From Treponema sp. (GTDB lineage: Bacteria; Spirochaetota; Spirochaetia; Treponematales; Treponemataceae): a stretch of 64,000 bases of DNA. This document shows, in pieces, positions 24,162 through 34,236 of this stretch. The stretch is from contig JAGBIY010000045.1 of the NCBI GenBank assembly GCA_017934745.1, positions 1-64,000 on the forward strand, given 5' to 3'. Positions within the stretch are counted from its first letter, which is position 1; every line of letters begins with the position of its first letter. The notes under the pieces are model-generated. The model did no database searches and was not told the origin of the DNA. It saw only the letters and a list, made by a program, of their open reading frames with translations. The position numbers and the translations under genes were made by a program.

Positions 24162-25400
24162 ATGAATTTGAATTCTTTGCTTTTAAATGCCTATAAAAAA
24201 AGTTCTAAGACAAAATCGAATGATGATTCTGCGGAGTCTGACAATGATGTTTTTGTGAAAATCGGAAAAAAAGATTCTTCTGCTGCGGCTCCCAAAAAAT
24301 CAAGTCCGAACAAGTCGTATGTGGTCGGGGAGGGATCGTCGCCTGTTGCGAGGGCTTTGACGTCTGGCGGCTTGTTGAAAATACCGGCGTTGCCGCGAGA
24401 AAAGGACGGACGGGAGAATGTGTACCGCCGCGTCGCGAAATTCCTGCTTTTGATTGGCGTCGACGAGGCTGCGAAGATACTTCCCCATTTGACGGAAGAA
24501 CAGACTGAAAAAATAATTCCAGAAATTGCTTCGATTCAGAGGGTAGATCCCGACGAGGCTGAGGAAATCCTTGCGGAATTCAAGTCTCTTCTTGGAAAGG
24601 CAAGGGAAGGGGGCGGTGTCAGCACCGCAAAGGAAATGCTCACCAAGGCGTTCGGAGCCGAGGTCGCAGACAAGTATCTTGCGTCGGCGACGGAGGCGCT
24701 GCCTGTCGAGAAGCCGTTCGAGTATCTAATGGAAGCTGACAGCGAAAAAGTCTCGTTGTTGCTCAAGGACGAGTCCAATGCTGTAAGAACCCTTATTCTT
24801 TCATATCTGAAGCCGAAAGTCGCTGCGGAAGTCATAAAAGGACTGTCAGAAAACGACAAAAAGGAAGTCGTCCTTCGTTTGGCGAAACTGCAGAAAGTGA
24901 ATCCTGCGGTCATAAAGGCTGTCGACAAGGCCATGCATGAGAAAGTCGAGAAGCTTTCGATTCAAAAATCAGACAGCATAGACGGCCGTTCCGCTTTGGC
25001 GCAGATATTGAGAAGAATGGACCCAAATTCGGAGATGGAAATTTTGGGGGCGCTTTCTGAGCAAGACCAGGAGCTTGGAGCCGACTTGAAGAAGCGACTC
25101 TTCACTCTTGAGGACATCATTGCTTCGGATGACCTTTACATTCAGAATTATCTGCGTTCAATGGACGACAACGACATAGCGTTGCTGATTTCGAACAAGA
25201 AAGAGGATTTCCGGGAGAAGATTCTTGGCAATGTATCCCAGACAAGGAGAAAGACGATATTGGAAGTCGAGCAGATAAGCAAGCCGATGAGAAGAAGCGA
25301 GGTGGAGAGCATAACATCCGATTTCATAGCGCAAATGCGCGAGGCGTTCGATGAAGGAAAGTTGTATGTGAACGGGCGCGATGGAGAGTTCTATGTTTGA
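24162..25400 (+). CDS. fliG1: FliG paralogue (spirochaetal FliG1 type)
   Basis: This 412-residue protein is homologous to the flagellar motor switch protein FliG over its last 330 residues: AKFLLLIGVDEAAKILPHL, IASIQRVDPDEAEEIL, DESNAVRTLILSYLKPKVAAEVI and FTLEDIIASDDLYIQNYLRSMD. The first 80 residues are a Ser/Lys-rich extension. In the C-domain the usual DDR becomes DDL, and the middle EHPQT motif is degenerate. This suggests the second FliG that spirochaetes carry rather than the main torque ring protein. The frame opens at 24060, but I start at 24162 because of the -10 spacing. Its stop overlaps the next start. Confidence 0.78.
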   Translation: MNLNSLLLNAYKKSSKTKSNDDSAESDNDVFVKIGKKDSSAAAPKKSSPNKSYVVGEGSSPVARALTSGGLLKIPALPREKDGRENVYRRVAKFLLLIGVDEAAKILPHLTEEQTEKIIPEIASIQRVDPDEAEEILAEFKSLLGKAREGGGVSTAKEMLTKAFGAEVADKYLASATEALPVEKPFEYLMEADSEKVSLLLKDESNAVRTLILSYLKPKVAAEVIKGLSENDKKEVVLRLAKLQKVNPAVIKAVDKAMHEKVEKLSIQKSDSIDGRSALAQILRRMDPNSEMEILGALSEQDQELGADLKKRLFTLEDIIASDDLYIQNYLRSMDDNDIALLISNKKEDFREKILGNVSQTRRKTILEVEQISKPMRRSEVESITSDFIAQMREAFDEGKLYVNGRDGEFYV

Positions 25401-28400
25401 AGTTGGTGATTCATACAAAAAATTCGTGGTGGCCGACGTTTTCGACGTGCCGGATTTCCATTCGAAAGCAGTCCACTTGGTGCACAGGCGGACTGGGCTT
25501 GAGGTGGTGCATTTCCTGAACGACGACAGCGAGAATCTTTTTTCGTTTTCGTTCAGGACTCCGAACAGGAAGGCGAATGGGGCTGCCCACATTTTGGAGC
25601 ATTCCGTTCTCTGCGGTTCCGAAAAATTTCCGTTGAAGGATCCGTTCGTCGCGTTGTCGAACCAGAGCGTCAAAACGTACTTGAACGCTATGACGTTCCC
25701 GGACAGGACAGTTTTTCCTGCAAGTTCGATAATGAAGGCCGACTATTTCAACTTGCTCAACGTCTATGGCGATGCCGTCTTTTTTCCAAGACTAGACCGT
25801 GAGATTTTCATGCAGGAGGCGCACCGCCTTGAGGTCGACTCGGGCGGGAATCCTTCGATACAGGGTGTCGTGTACAACGAGATGAAGGGAGACTACTCCT
25901 CGTTCGATTCCATTGTCTCGAACGTATGCAACGAAAGCGTGTTCGGCGGTTCAGTCTACGCGAAGGATTCGGGGGGAGACCCTCTTGAGATTCCGTCAAT
26001 AACATACGAGGAATTCAAGGAATTCCACAAGAAGTGGTACAGACCCGACAACTGCCTCGTATTCTTCTATGGAAATATCCCGACTGAGGAGCAGCTTGAT
26101 TTCCTACAGGCGAATTTTTTGGACCGGCTTGAGAGAAAATTCACAGAAATTGATTACTCTGGGCTGTCCATGCAGGAGATGCGGAATGTCAAGAAAGCGC
26201 GCGTAAGTGATTTCCTGGCATTCGTCTCTTCACCATCGCTCTCTTCCCCTGCAAAAATTTTCGCGGAAGGTCCAGGGGGCGACGAGAGCGGAAATTCCGT
26301 CGTCGTGAACTGGGTTCTCGGAACTTGCGATACTGCCGATGTCCAGTCCGAAAAGGCTGTGATGTGCGGAATTCTCTTGAACCATGGCGGCTCTCCGTTG
26401 TACAAGGCACTCGTTGACTCTGGTCTTGGTGAGGATTTGTCCCCACAAGTCGGTTTCTCAAGCTATCTTTACAATTCTGTTTTTTCAGTTGGACTGAGGG
26501 GCGTAAAAAAGGGCGATGAGAAGAAAGTTGAAAAGGTCATATTCGACACTCTCGAAAAAATTGTCAAAGACGGGATTTCCGAAAAGGACATCGAGTCGAC
26601 TTTGATGAGCATGGAGTTCGCTCAGCGTGAGATAAAGAGGCTCAGTGGTCCGTACTCAAAGACTCTCATGGCGAAGATTGTCTACGGTTGGCTGTATGGA
26701 TTCGACATGTCCAGGCAGATTCGTCAGAGGGACACTCTCGACAAGATAAAGTCCAAGATAAAAAACGACCCGCGCTTTTTTGAGAACAAGATGAAGAGTC
26801 TTTTGCTCGACAACTTGAACCGCTCGCTGGTCGTCGTCACTCCGTCCGAGAACTACACTAAATCGCGTGCCGAATCCGAAAAGGCGATTGCGCGCGAACT
26901 TCTCTCCAAGACTTCTGTCGAAAAAGTCCGCTCGGATTTGGATAGGCTCCATGAATTCCAGAAAAGCGTTGACGACGTTTCCTGCATTCCCCATCTCGAC
27001 CCGAAAGATTTCATCGTCGACGGAAAACCGATGATGAACGTGGTCAGCACGTCTGTCGAGTGGATTGACGGAGTCGATTCCTTGGAGACTGGGCGGAAGA
27101 TACCTCTTTTCACAAACGAGGAGAACACCAACGGCATCGTATACATGAGCGTGGCGTTCCCCGTCGACTCGCTTGACGCTGACGACTATCCCTATGTTCC
27201 CGCATTGACCGACGCCCTTGACGATTCCGGCTGGGTCAGGAGGAGCGATGGAAAATTCCTTGACTGGGCCGAGTCCTCAGCTGTCTGCGCGCTCCACACC
27301 GGCGGACTCACGTGCTCTACCCTTTGTTCCGACAATTTTGGAACAGCCGCTTCCATGGAGAAGTTCAGAGATTGCAACTGGGTCGGCAGAAAATGGGTCG
27401 TTTACAAGGTCGCGATGCTTGAGGAGGAGACTGAGACCTCGCTTGAGATACTTGCCGACTGCATGACGGGCGCGGATTTCCGCGACGAAAAACGCCTTTC
27501 CGACATTTTCGTGGAGGACAAGAACGATTTCGAGTCTTCGATTGTGCCGGACGGGCATCTGTATGTTGACAGCCGCGCGAAACTTGGCTTCTCAACTTCC
27601 TTTTCTGTGAACGAATTGTGGTCGGGGGTGAGCCAACTTTATGTCCTTAAGCGCATTGTCGATTGCGACAAGACGGAACTTGCGGAAAGGTTCAGGCGGA
27701 TGTCCGCACGGCTCAGGGACGGCGGCGCGTTCATCCATGTGACTGCGGAATCGGGGGAATTGGCGCGCGTGAAGTCCCTTCTTCCCTCATTCGTCTCCAA
27801 TGTCGGTTTGAAATCACTCTCCGACTGCGCAAAAGTAGACGAGGAAAGGCTCTTTGCTCTTGCCTCGCTTCCTGAGAGGTTCGGAGAGGAAAATTCTTCC
27901 GACAGTGGCGATTGCCGTGATTGCGATGTCGACGAGGAGATTCTCGTTTTGAATTCACAGGTCGGGTTCGCCGGAGAGTGCTTCGAGTCAAGCCCGTATG
28001 GCACTGAAGACGAGGCCGTGGAGGATGTCTGTTCCCATTGGCTTTCGAACAACCTTTTGTGGGAGCGCATTCGCACGATAGGCGGTGCGTATGGGGCTTT
28101 CTGCATGACGAATCCGACTCCTGGTGTCATGTCTTTCTCGACATACCGCGATCCAAAGCCGTTCTCTTCCTGTGACGTCTTCGAAAAATGCCTCAAGGAA
28201 GCTGCCGGAATGGAATTCGGAATGGACGACGTGGAAAAGGCGATTGTCGGAGACTACAGCCAGTGGCTCCAGCCCCAAAGCCCACGCGGAAGGGGTGTCA
28301 CCGGGCTGTTGCGCACTTTGTCTGGAACATGCGACAGCGACCGCGAGCGGAAACTCAGGTGGCTTTTGGCGGCTACTCCCGAAAAAGTGCGTGGAGCGTT

Positions 28401-28524
28401 CAAGACCCTTGAGGAAAAGGCCGTTGGTTCGGGAAAAAAGCGCAAGGTCATAATGTGCTCCAGAGAGGAAGCTGATAGAATTGAACGAAAACGGAATAGA
28501 AAAATAATCTATTTGCCAATATAA
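25393..28524 (+). CDS. M16C-family zinc metalloprotease
   Basis: This 1043-residue protein is a presequence-protease-type member of peptidase family M16. The inverted zinc motif HILEH (residues 66-70) is in GAAHILEHSVLCGS, the third zinc ligand is the Glu of VVYNEMKGDYSS, and KWYRPDNCLVFFYGN is typical of the first half. The second half is a degenerate inactive M16 repeat, as in PreP. No signal peptide is seen, so it is probably cytoplasmic and degrades peptides. I start at the ATG at 25393, four bases after GGAGAG and overlapping the fliG1 stop; an ATG at 25381 is in frame. Confidence 0.88.
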   Translation: MFEVGDSYKKFVVADVFDVPDFHSKAVHLVHRRTGLEVVHFLNDDSENLFSFSFRTPNRKANGAAHILEHSVLCGSEKFPLKDPFVALSNQSVKTYLNAMTFPDRTVFPASSIMKADYFNLLNVYGDAVFFPRLDREIFMQEAHRLEVDSGGNPSIQGVVYNEMKGDYSSFDSIVSNVCNESVFGGSVYAKDSGGDPLEIPSITYEEFKEFHKKWYRPDNCLVFFYGNIPTEEQLDFLQANFLDRLERKFTEIDYSGLSMQEMRNVKKARVSDFLAFVSSPSLSSPAKIFAEGPGGDESGNSVVVNWVLGTCDTADVQSEKAVMCGILLNHGGSPLYKALVDSGLGEDLSPQVGFSSYLYNSVFSVGLRGVKKGDEKKVEKVIFDTLEKIVKDGISEKDIESTLMSMEFAQREIKRLSGPYSKTLMAKIVYGWLYGFDMSRQIRQRDTLDKIKSKIKNDPRFFENKMKSLLLDNLNRSLVVVTPSENYTKSRAESEKAIARELLSKTSVEKVRSDLDRLHEFQKSVDDVSCIPHLDPKDFIVDGKPMMNVVSTSVEWIDGVDSLETGRKIPLFTNEENTNGIVYMSVAFPVDSLDADDYPYVPALTDALDDSGWVRRSDGKFLDWAESSAVCALHTGGLTCSTLCSDNFGTAASMEKFRDCNWVGRKWVVYKVAMLEEETETSLEILADCMTGADFRDEKRLSDIFVEDKNDFESSIVPDGHLYVDSRAKLGFSTSFSVNELWSGVSQLYVLKRIVDCDKTELAERFRRMSARLRDGGAFIHVTAESGELARVKSLLPSFVSNVGLKSLSDCAKVDEERLFALASLPERFGEENSSDSGDCRDCDVDEEILVLNSQVGFAGECFESSPYGTEDEAVEDVCSHWLSNNLLWERIRTIGGAYGAFCMTNPTPGVMSFSTYRDPKPFSSCDVFEKCLKEAAGMEFGMDDVEKAIVGDYSQWLQPQSPRGRGVTGLLRTLSGTCDSDRERKLRWLLAATPEKVRGAFKTLEEKAVGSGKKRKVIMCSREEADRIERKRNRKIIYLPI

Positions 28525-28568
28525 TTTTAAAACGGATTTAAATAGCAGAGATCAAGGAGAAAGTGAAT

Positions 28569-28817
28569 ATGGATTCTACAAAGAAAGAGCCGACAGCCGC
28601 TCAGTTCGCGAAATGCGTGAAGATGATTCGCCAGCTTGTTTCCGACATTCAGGGGGCGCCGTATCCCGGAGAGCAGGTGGAGTCGGAGCTGTACAAGATA
28701 TGGTACGAGCACGTCCAGAAAGCCGCTGTGGAATGCTTCGAGTTCTTGGATGAGAATTTTCCGCTTCAGAAGACTGACTTCAGGGGTGTCGAGAAGCTCA
28801 TCGATTCCGGGAAGTGA
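28569..28817 (+). CDS. Small conserved-looking protein, unknown
   Basis: This 82-residue, mostly helical protein is unrecognised: TAAQFAKCVKMIRQLVSDI, GEQVESELYKIWYEHVQKAAVECFEFLDENFP. The ATG at 28569 has AAGGAG nine bases upstream; a GTG at 28563 is too close to it. It follows the M16C protease by 44 bases and may be cotranscribed. Codon usage matches the neighbours, so it is likely real. Confidence 0.6.
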   Translation: MDSTKKEPTAAQFAKCVKMIRQLVSDIQGAPYPGEQVESELYKIWYEHVQKAAVECFEFLDENFPLQKTDFRGVEKLIDSGK

Positions 28818-28945
28818 TATTCCATCGTCTTTTCTAGCGTTGCGCCGAATAAGGTGTTTTAAAATGTGAAGTTGCCGTTTTTTACTGCCGAAAATTCCTA
28901 TAGTCGAATATTTAAATATTTGAAGTTGAAGGATTGGTGGGAAAA

Positions 28946-30133
28946 ATGGCGGCTAAAAAAATCAACAATTTTGAACAGTATCTTTTGAGGGGAAAGCTTC
29001 GGAGCGAGGGATTCGAACGGTGGCGTTATTCTTTTTGCGCCAGCAGCAAATCGACCGGCGACGAGAGACGCTTTTTCATCGAGATGTATCTGGTTAATCC
29101 TGCTGTCTCACCGAATGTCGTCGTGATAGCCCAGAAAACGAGGCTGTCCACAGGAATTTCCGACGCTTCCGTGCAACAGGCTTTGATAGGCGGAATGTCG
29201 GGATACGACAGCAGATTCTCCGGTCAGGAAATCGTCGTGAAACCTTCGTACCTCTTGGTGAAGGCTGGAGTGTACGGAGACAACGGCAAGCAAATGAACA
29301 AGTTCATCTCTTCCGCGAAATTCAACTATTCAAAATCGACAGCGACGATAAAGACGGACGACTGCCTTTTTTCGGCCGACACCCTGATAGGAACGGTCGA
29401 GGTGACCGACGGGGATTTGCGAGTCCGTCCTGAGATGCTGTGCAACGCAGGCTTCATGACATGGGAGTTGAAATACGAGAACACCGTGGAGGGAAAGACT
29501 CTCTATGGAAATTCGTCGAATTCCTGGGTTCCTCTCGGATGCAAGTCGAAATTCATAGGTTCACTGACGTTCGACGGGGAAGAGTATGCCGTCACACCGG
29601 AGAAGTCTTTCGGCTACGTGGACAAAAGCTGGGGTGAGAGCCTATCAAATCCATACTACCACATTTCCACGTCTCGGCTCACGAGCATGATAACGGGAAA
29701 GAGCCTGTCTTCCTCCTACGTTTCGATAGAGGGGGAGTTCGGCAAGAAAAAGGAGCTAAACGGCCTCATCGAGATAGAGGGGCGGACATTCAGGATTGGA
29801 GGCTTCCTCAACGGGATTGGAATGGTGGAGACCCACTATTGCACGCAGGTTCCTTCGAACGAGGACGGTGAGAAACTCCACTGGTCCGTAAGCCTTGAGA
29901 AGGGCGAATACGTCGTTGATTTGGATGTCTTCTGCAGGACTTCCGAGATGTTCGTGAGGGACTACGAGGTTCCGCAGGGAAAGCGCACGTTGATGAAGGT
30001 CCTCGGAGGCGGAACAGGGACTGGAGAGGTCAGGATATTCAAGAAGGTCGGAAAGAATCTGGAGCTTCTTGAGCACGCGAATATTTACGATACCATCTGC
30101 GAATTCGGAGAACTTGATTCTGTCGGTTCTTGA
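28946..30133 (+). CDS. Possible lipocalin-like (tocopherol-cyclase/AttH-type) protein
   Basis: This 395-residue protein has no signal peptide and is rich in beta strands. The segments FSADTLIGTVEV, FMTWELKYENTVEGK, SFGYVDKSWGESLSNPYYHIS and GLIEIEGRTFRIGGF resemble two-barrel lipocalin-like proteins of the tocopherol cyclase/AttH type, especially the DKSWG motif. That is a weak, family-level impression; no enzymatic role should be assumed. The ATG at 28946 lies five bases after GGTGGG. A terminator follows directly, so it seems to be expressed alone. Confidence 0.55.
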   Translation: MAAKKINNFEQYLLRGKLRSEGFERWRYSFCASSKSTGDERRFFIEMYLVNPAVSPNVVVIAQKTRLSTGISDASVQQALIGGMSGYDSRFSGQEIVVKPSYLLVKAGVYGDNGKQMNKFISSAKFNYSKSTATIKTDDCLFSADTLIGTVEVTDGDLRVRPEMLCNAGFMTWELKYENTVEGKTLYGNSSNSWVPLGCKSKFIGSLTFDGEEYAVTPEKSFGYVDKSWGESLSNPYYHISTSRLTSMITGKSLSSSYVSIEGEFGKKKELNGLIEIEGRTFRIGGFLNGIGMVETHYCTQVPSNEDGEKLHWSVSLEKGEYVVDLDVFCRTSEMFVRDYEVPQGKRTLMKVLGGGTGTGEVRIFKKVGKNLELLEHANIYDTICEFGELDSVGS

Positions 30134-30144
30134 CGGATGTCCAC

Positions 30145-30184
30145 ACGCCGTGGAAGCGGAGACGCTTTCGTGGCGTTTTTTTTT
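30145..30184 (+). terminator. Rho-independent terminator
   Basis: ACGCC (30145-30149) pairs with GGCGT (30172-30176), with a further inner AAGCG/CGCTT pairing, followed by nine T. It separates the lipocalin-like gene from clpB. Confidence 0.75.
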
Positions 30185-30198
30185 GCCCAATCTGAAAT

Positions 30199-30227
30199 TT
30201 GCCGTTTTTTTTGTTCGTGATTATTTT
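30199..30227 (+). promoter_or_regulatory. Possible clpB promoter
   Basis: TTGCCG (30199-30204), a 17-base spacer and TATTTT (30222-30227) precede clpB. The same -35 (TTGCCG) and spacing occur before lon. No CIRCE repeat is present. Confidence 0.4.
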
Positions 30228-30259
30228 GTCACTGAAAAATGAGAATTTGGAGGTGAATC

Positions 30260-32878
30260 ATGAATTACGAACAATTTACACTCAAGCTTCAGGACGCTTT
30301 GCAGAACTCTTCGGCGATAGCCCAGCAAAACGACCACGGTGAGATAGGTCTTGAGCATCTCCTCGTGTCGTTCATCGAGCAGGAAGGCGGAATGGCGAAG
30401 CCTCTCCTCGAAAGAATCGGAGTCGACGTTGCTTCTCTGCTTGCACAGGCCAAGAATCTCCTCGATGGCTATCCGAAAGTGACGGGAAACATCCAGATGC
30501 AGCTGAACCAGGAGGCGCAGAAGGCGCTCGCGAAAGCCGAGAAGTGCATGGGGGAGTTGAAGGATTCGTACCTGTCGGTCGAGCATGTGCTCATGGCAAT
30601 GGCGGAGTCGGATTCAAAAGTCGGGGACATACTGAGGAAGGCAGGTGTCGACAAAAAGGCTCTTCTGGAGGCCTTGAAGTCCGTGCGAGGAAACAACCGC
30701 GTGGACACCAACGACCCTGAAAGCAAAATGCAGTCTTTGGAAAAATTCTGCACGGATTTGACGGCGCGCGCCCGCCAGGACAAAATCGACCCTGTGATTG
30801 GGCGCGACGAGGAAATCAGGCGCGTGATGCAGGTGCTCGTCAGGAGAACAAAGAACAATCCCGTCTTGATTGGAGAGCCTGGCGTCGGAAAGACTGCCAT
30901 TGTCGAGGGACTGGCCAGAAGGATAGCTTCTGGTGATGTTCCTGATTCTCTGAAGAACAAGCGTCTTCTCTCCCTTGACATGGGAAGCCTTGTCGCGGGC
31001 GCGAAATTCCGTGGCGAATTCGAGGAGCGGTTGAAGGCTGTGATAACCGAAGTCTCAAAGTCCGACGGCCAGATAATCCTCTTCATCGACGAGCTGCACA
31101 CGATTGTCGGAGCCGGAGCGTCGGAAGGCTCCATGGACGCTTCGAATCTGTTGAAGCCGGCGCTTTCCCGCGGAGAGCTGCACGTCATAGGCGCGACGAC
31201 GCTCAACGAGTACAGGAAGTACATAGAGAAGGATTCCGCGCTGGAAAGAAGGTTCCAGCAGGTGTTCTGCGCGGAGCCTACGGTTGAGGACGCAATCGCG
31301 ATACTGCGTGGACTTCGCGAGAAGTACGAAATACACCATGGCGTTAAGATAAACGACGAGGCTCTTGTCGCGGCCGCGACTCTCTCGAACCGCTACATAA
31401 CGAACAGGTTCCTCCCGGACAAGGCGATTGATTTGGTGGACGAGGCCGCCTCAAGGCTCAAGATGGAGATAGAGAGCGAGCCGGTGGAGCTTGACAAGCT
31501 CGACAGAAAGATACTCCAGCTCCAGATAGAGAGGCAGTCGCTTTCGAAGGAGGACGACCAGGCTTCCATTGAACGTTTGACGAAGCTTGAGAAGGAACTT
31601 TCGGACTTGACGGCGCAGCGCGACACCATGCGCATGAAATGGCAGAACGAGAAGGACGAAATCGACAAGTCTAGGACGCTCAAGGAGAAAATCGAGTCGG
31701 CGAGGTTCGAGGAGGAGAAGTTCACGAGGGAGGGAAACCTTGAGAAGGCCGCCGAGTACAAGTATTCGATAATCCCGGAACTTGAGAAGCAGCTTTCCGA
31801 GAGCCAGAAGAAGGACGAGGAGCGTAAGTCTTCCGGAGACGGAGAGACCGAGTCCCTTCTCAGGCAGGAGGTGACGGAGGAGGACATAGCGCGCGTCGTT
31901 TCCGCGTGGACTGGAATCCCAATCGCCAAGATGATGACGAGCGAGAAGCAGAAGTACGTCAGGCTCGAAAGCGTGCTCCACGAGCGTGTCGTCGGACAGG
32001 ACGAGGCCGTGTCGGTCGTTTCGGACGCAATCAGGCGAAACAAGTCCGGTCTGAACGATCCGAACAGGCCTCTCGGCTCGTTCCTCTTCGTGGGGCCGAC
32101 AGGTGTAGGAAAGACAGAACTTGCGAAGACTCTCGCGGATTTCCTCTTCAACGACGAGAAGTCGCTCACAAGAATCGACATGTCCGAGTACATGGAGAAA
32201 TTCTCAGTCAGCAGGCTCATCGGCGCGCCTCCGGGATATGTGGGATACGACGAGGGAGGTCAGCTCACCGAGGCTGTCAGAAGGCGGCCGTACAGCGTCA
32301 TATTGTTCGACGAGGTGGAGAAGGCGCACCCGGACGTGTTCAATGTGCTTCTGCAGGTGCTCGACGACGGAAGGTTGACTGACGGCCAGGGAAGGGTGGT
32401 CGACTTCAAGAACAGCATAATCATAATGACCAGCAACCTCGGAAGCGACATAATCCTCGACTACGAGAACGACCCTCACCTTGCCGACAAGGACGAGCGG
32501 ACGATGAAGGGCGAGTTGAGGGGAAAAATCGATGAGCTTCTGAAACGTACTTTCAAGCCGGAATTCCTCAACAGAATCGACGAGATTGTCATGTTCGACA
32601 AACTCGGAAAGGATTGCATATCCGGCATCGTGAGAAACCAGCTCAAGAGGGTGCAGTCGCGGCTTTCGGACAGGAGGATAAAACTCGACATAGACGATTC
32701 CGCCGTGGAATTCCTGAGCGAGAAGGGGTACGATCCCGCGTTCGGAGCGCGTCCTGTCAAGAGGGCAATCCAGACGTATCTTGAGAACACGCTCGCCAAG
32801 GAGATTCTATCGGGAAAATTCGGCGAGGACTCTTCGATAAAAGTCTCGGCTGGTGAAGACTCTCTGAAATTCGAGTAG
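30260..32878 (+). CDS. clpB: ClpB disaggregase
   Basis: This 872-residue AAA+ chaperone pulls proteins out of aggregates together with DnaK. It has the N-terminal double Clp repeat (1-145) and a first ATPase module with Walker [11 protein letters not shown] (about 204) and [13 protein letters not shown]. The middle coiled coil (about 405-530), which separates ClpB from ClpA/ClpC, is present, as is a second module with [10 protein letters not shown] (about 612) and [15 protein letters not shown]. No ClpP-binding loop is evident. GGAGGTGA, a near-perfect ribosome site, lies three bases before the ATG. Confidence 0.97.
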   Translation: MNYEQFTLKLQDALQNSSAIAQQNDHGEIGLEHLLVSFIEQEGGMAKPLLERIGVDVASLLAQAKNLLDGYPKVTGNIQMQLNQEAQKALAKAEKCMGELKDSYLSVEHVLMAMAESDSKVGDILRKAGVDKKALLEALKSVRGNNRVDTNDPESKMQSLEKFCTDLTARARQDKIDPVIGRDEEIRRVMQVLVRRTKNNPVLIGEPGVGKTAIVEGLARRIASGDVPDSLKNKRLLSLDMGSLVAGAKFRGEFEERLKAVITEVSKSDGQIILFIDELHTIVGAGASEGSMDASNLLKPALSRGELHVIGATTLNEYRKYIEKDSALERRFQQVFCAEPTVEDAIAILRGLREKYEIHHGVKINDEALVAAATLSNRYITNRFLPDKAIDLVDEAASRLKMEIESEPVELDKLDRKILQLQIERQSLSKEDDQASIERLTKLEKELSDLTAQRDTMRMKWQNEKDEIDKSRTLKEKIESARFEEEKFTREGNLEKAAEYKYSIIPELEKQLSESQKKDEERKSSGDGETESLLRQEVTEEDIARVVSAWTGIPIAKMMTSEKQKYVRLESVLHERVVGQDEAVSVVSDAIRRNKSGLNDPNRPLGSFLFVGPTGVGKTELAKTLADFLFNDEKSLTRIDMSEYMEKFSVSRLIGAPPGYVGYDEGGQLTEAVRRRPYSVILFDEVEKAHPDVFNVLLQVLDDGRLTDGQGRVVDFKNSIIIMTSNLGSDIILDYENDPHLADKDERTMKGELRGKIDELLKRTFKPEFLNRIDEIVMFDKLGKDCISGIVRNQLKRVQSRLSDRRIKLDIDDSAVEFLSEKGYDPAFGARPVKRAIQTYLENTLAKEILSGKFGEDSSIKVSAGEDSLKFE

Positions 32879-32881
32879 AAT
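32876..32881 (+). promoter_or_regulatory. Possible -10 for the nitrilase-family gene
   Basis: TAGAAT begins with the clpB stop codon TAG and ends seven bases before the next ATG. No good -35 was found, and GTGAGG lies too near the ATG to be an ideal ribosome site. Readthrough from clpB is an alternative. Confidence 0.3.
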
Positions 32882-32888
32882 GTGAGGC

Positions 32889-33710
32889 ATGAGACTCACA
32901 CTCCTTCAATTGAAAAATCTTTCCGACAACGACGCGAACATCGAACGCGCTGTCGGAAAGATAGATTCCGTCGCGGAAAGGTCGGATGTCGTTGTGCTGC
33001 CGGAAATGTTTTCGTGCCCGTACAGGAATTCGGCCTTTCCTCTTTTCGCGCAGTGCGACGGCGGCACGAACTGGAAAGCCCTTTCAGAGTGCGCGAGGAG
33101 AAACGGCATCTACATCGTCGCCGGTTCCATGCCGGAACTTGAGGTGACACGGGACTGCTGCGAGCATGTGGAGCGCGTCTACAACACGAGCTACGTGTTC
33201 GGCAGGGACGGCTCGGAGATAGCGAAGCACAGGAAAGTCCATCTTTTCGACTGCGACTACAAGGGCGGTGTCAGCTTCCACGAAAGCGACACATTGAGCG
33301 CGGGCGACAGCGTTACTGTCTTCGATACGGAATTCGGGAGAATCGGGGTGATGATTTGCTTCGACATAAGGTTCCCGGAATTTTCGCGCATGTACGTTGA
33401 GGCGGGCGCGTCTCTCGTCGTTTGTCCCGCAGCCTTCAACATGACGAGCGGGCCGAAGTATTGGGACTTGATGTTCAGGACACGCGCAGTGGACAACCAG
33501 ATTTTTTTCGCCGGCTGCTCTCCGAGTTTCGATGAAGAGTCGTCGTACAAGGCTTATGGACATTCGATTGTGACGAATCCGTTCGGGGCCGTCCTTGGCG
33601 AGCTTGACGAGAGGGAAGGCGTCTTGTGCGTCGATTTGGATTTTTCCTCTCTGGAAGATTTCCGAAGACAAAGTCCGATATTGAAATCTCTCAGGAAGGA
33701 TTTGTACTGA
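32889..33710 (+). CDS. Nitrilase-superfamily amidohydrolase (Nit2/omega-amidase-like)
   Basis: This 273-residue carbon-nitrogen hydrolase has the complete Glu-Lys-Cys triad: VVLPEMFSCPY, HRKVHLFDCD and GVMICFDIRFPEF. The sequence around the triad and PAAFNMTSGPKYW resemble Nit2/omega-amidase enzymes, which hydrolyse alpha-ketoglutaramate or related amides; this substrate is inferred. Its start lies 10 bases after the clpB stop, and a secreted-protein gene follows after one base. Confidence 0.88.
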   Translation: MRLTLLQLKNLSDNDANIERAVGKIDSVAERSDVVVLPEMFSCPYRNSAFPLFAQCDGGTNWKALSECARRNGIYIVAGSMPELEVTRDCCEHVERVYNTSYVFGRDGSEIAKHRKVHLFDCDYKGGVSFHESDTLSAGDSVTVFDTEFGRIGVMICFDIRFPEFSRMYVEAGASLVVCPAAFNMTSGPKYWDLMFRTRAVDNQIFFAGCSPSFDEESSYKAYGHSIVTNPFGAVLGELDEREGVLCVDLDFSSLEDFRRQSPILKSLRKDLY

Positions 33711-33711
33711 T

Positions 33712-34236
33712 ATGAAAAAATTCTTTTTGTTGTGCGCGTTCTTGCTTTCCGCGTCTTCGGTTTTCTCCCGCACGGGATTCGGCCTGCAGGGGGGATTCGA
33801 CTGCGGTTCCTCAAGCGACACTTTCGTTTCCGCGTCGGTCAGGAGGGACACGAGTCCGTGGTGCGTCTCAATCTGCGCGCATTTTTCCAATCCGTTTTTC
33901 TCTTCGCTTGAGCCGACCGGCACTTTCACGGCCGCTTTCGACGACTATTTCGTGAACGAGCGGATTATGGAGCATATCGACATATATGTTCTTTGGGGAA
34001 TCTCTGCCGGTTTCTCCTGCGATTTTGACGGTTCGGGCGAAAGGGATTTCTCTGTCGGAACTGGAAGCCGGTTCGGGGTCGGATTTGATTTCTTCTTTTT
34101 CGGAAGGCATCTTGAATTCTTCTCGGAAGCCGTCTGGAATCCGTATTTGGGCGTGGAGCGCGAAGACGGAGACTTTTCGTTCATGGGCAAAGTCGACAAC
34201 TTTCCGTGCTCACTCGGATTCAGAATCTGGAATTGA
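33712..34236 (+). CDS. Predicted secreted beta-barrel-like protein
   Basis: This 174-residue protein starts with a signal peptide (MKKFFLLCAFLLSASSVFS). The mature part is rich in Phe, Gly and alternating strands (FGLQGGFDCGSSS, WCVSICAHFSNPFFSS, GFSCDFDGSGERDF, GFDFFFFGRHLEFF, SLGFRIWN) and ends in an aromatic-containing strand. That suggests a small outer-membrane or periplasmic beta protein. No family is recognised. It follows the amidohydrolase by one base, and its last 17 bases overlap the convergent gene. Confidence 0.6.
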   Translation: MKKFFLLCAFLLSASSVFSRTGFGLQGGFDCGSSSDTFVSASVRRDTSPWCVSICAHFSNPFFSSLEPTGTFTAAFDDYFVNERIMEHIDIYVLWGISAGFSCDFDGSGERDFSVGTGSRFGVGFDFFFFGRHLEFFSEAVWNPYLGVEREDGDFSFMGKVDNFPCSLGFRIWN

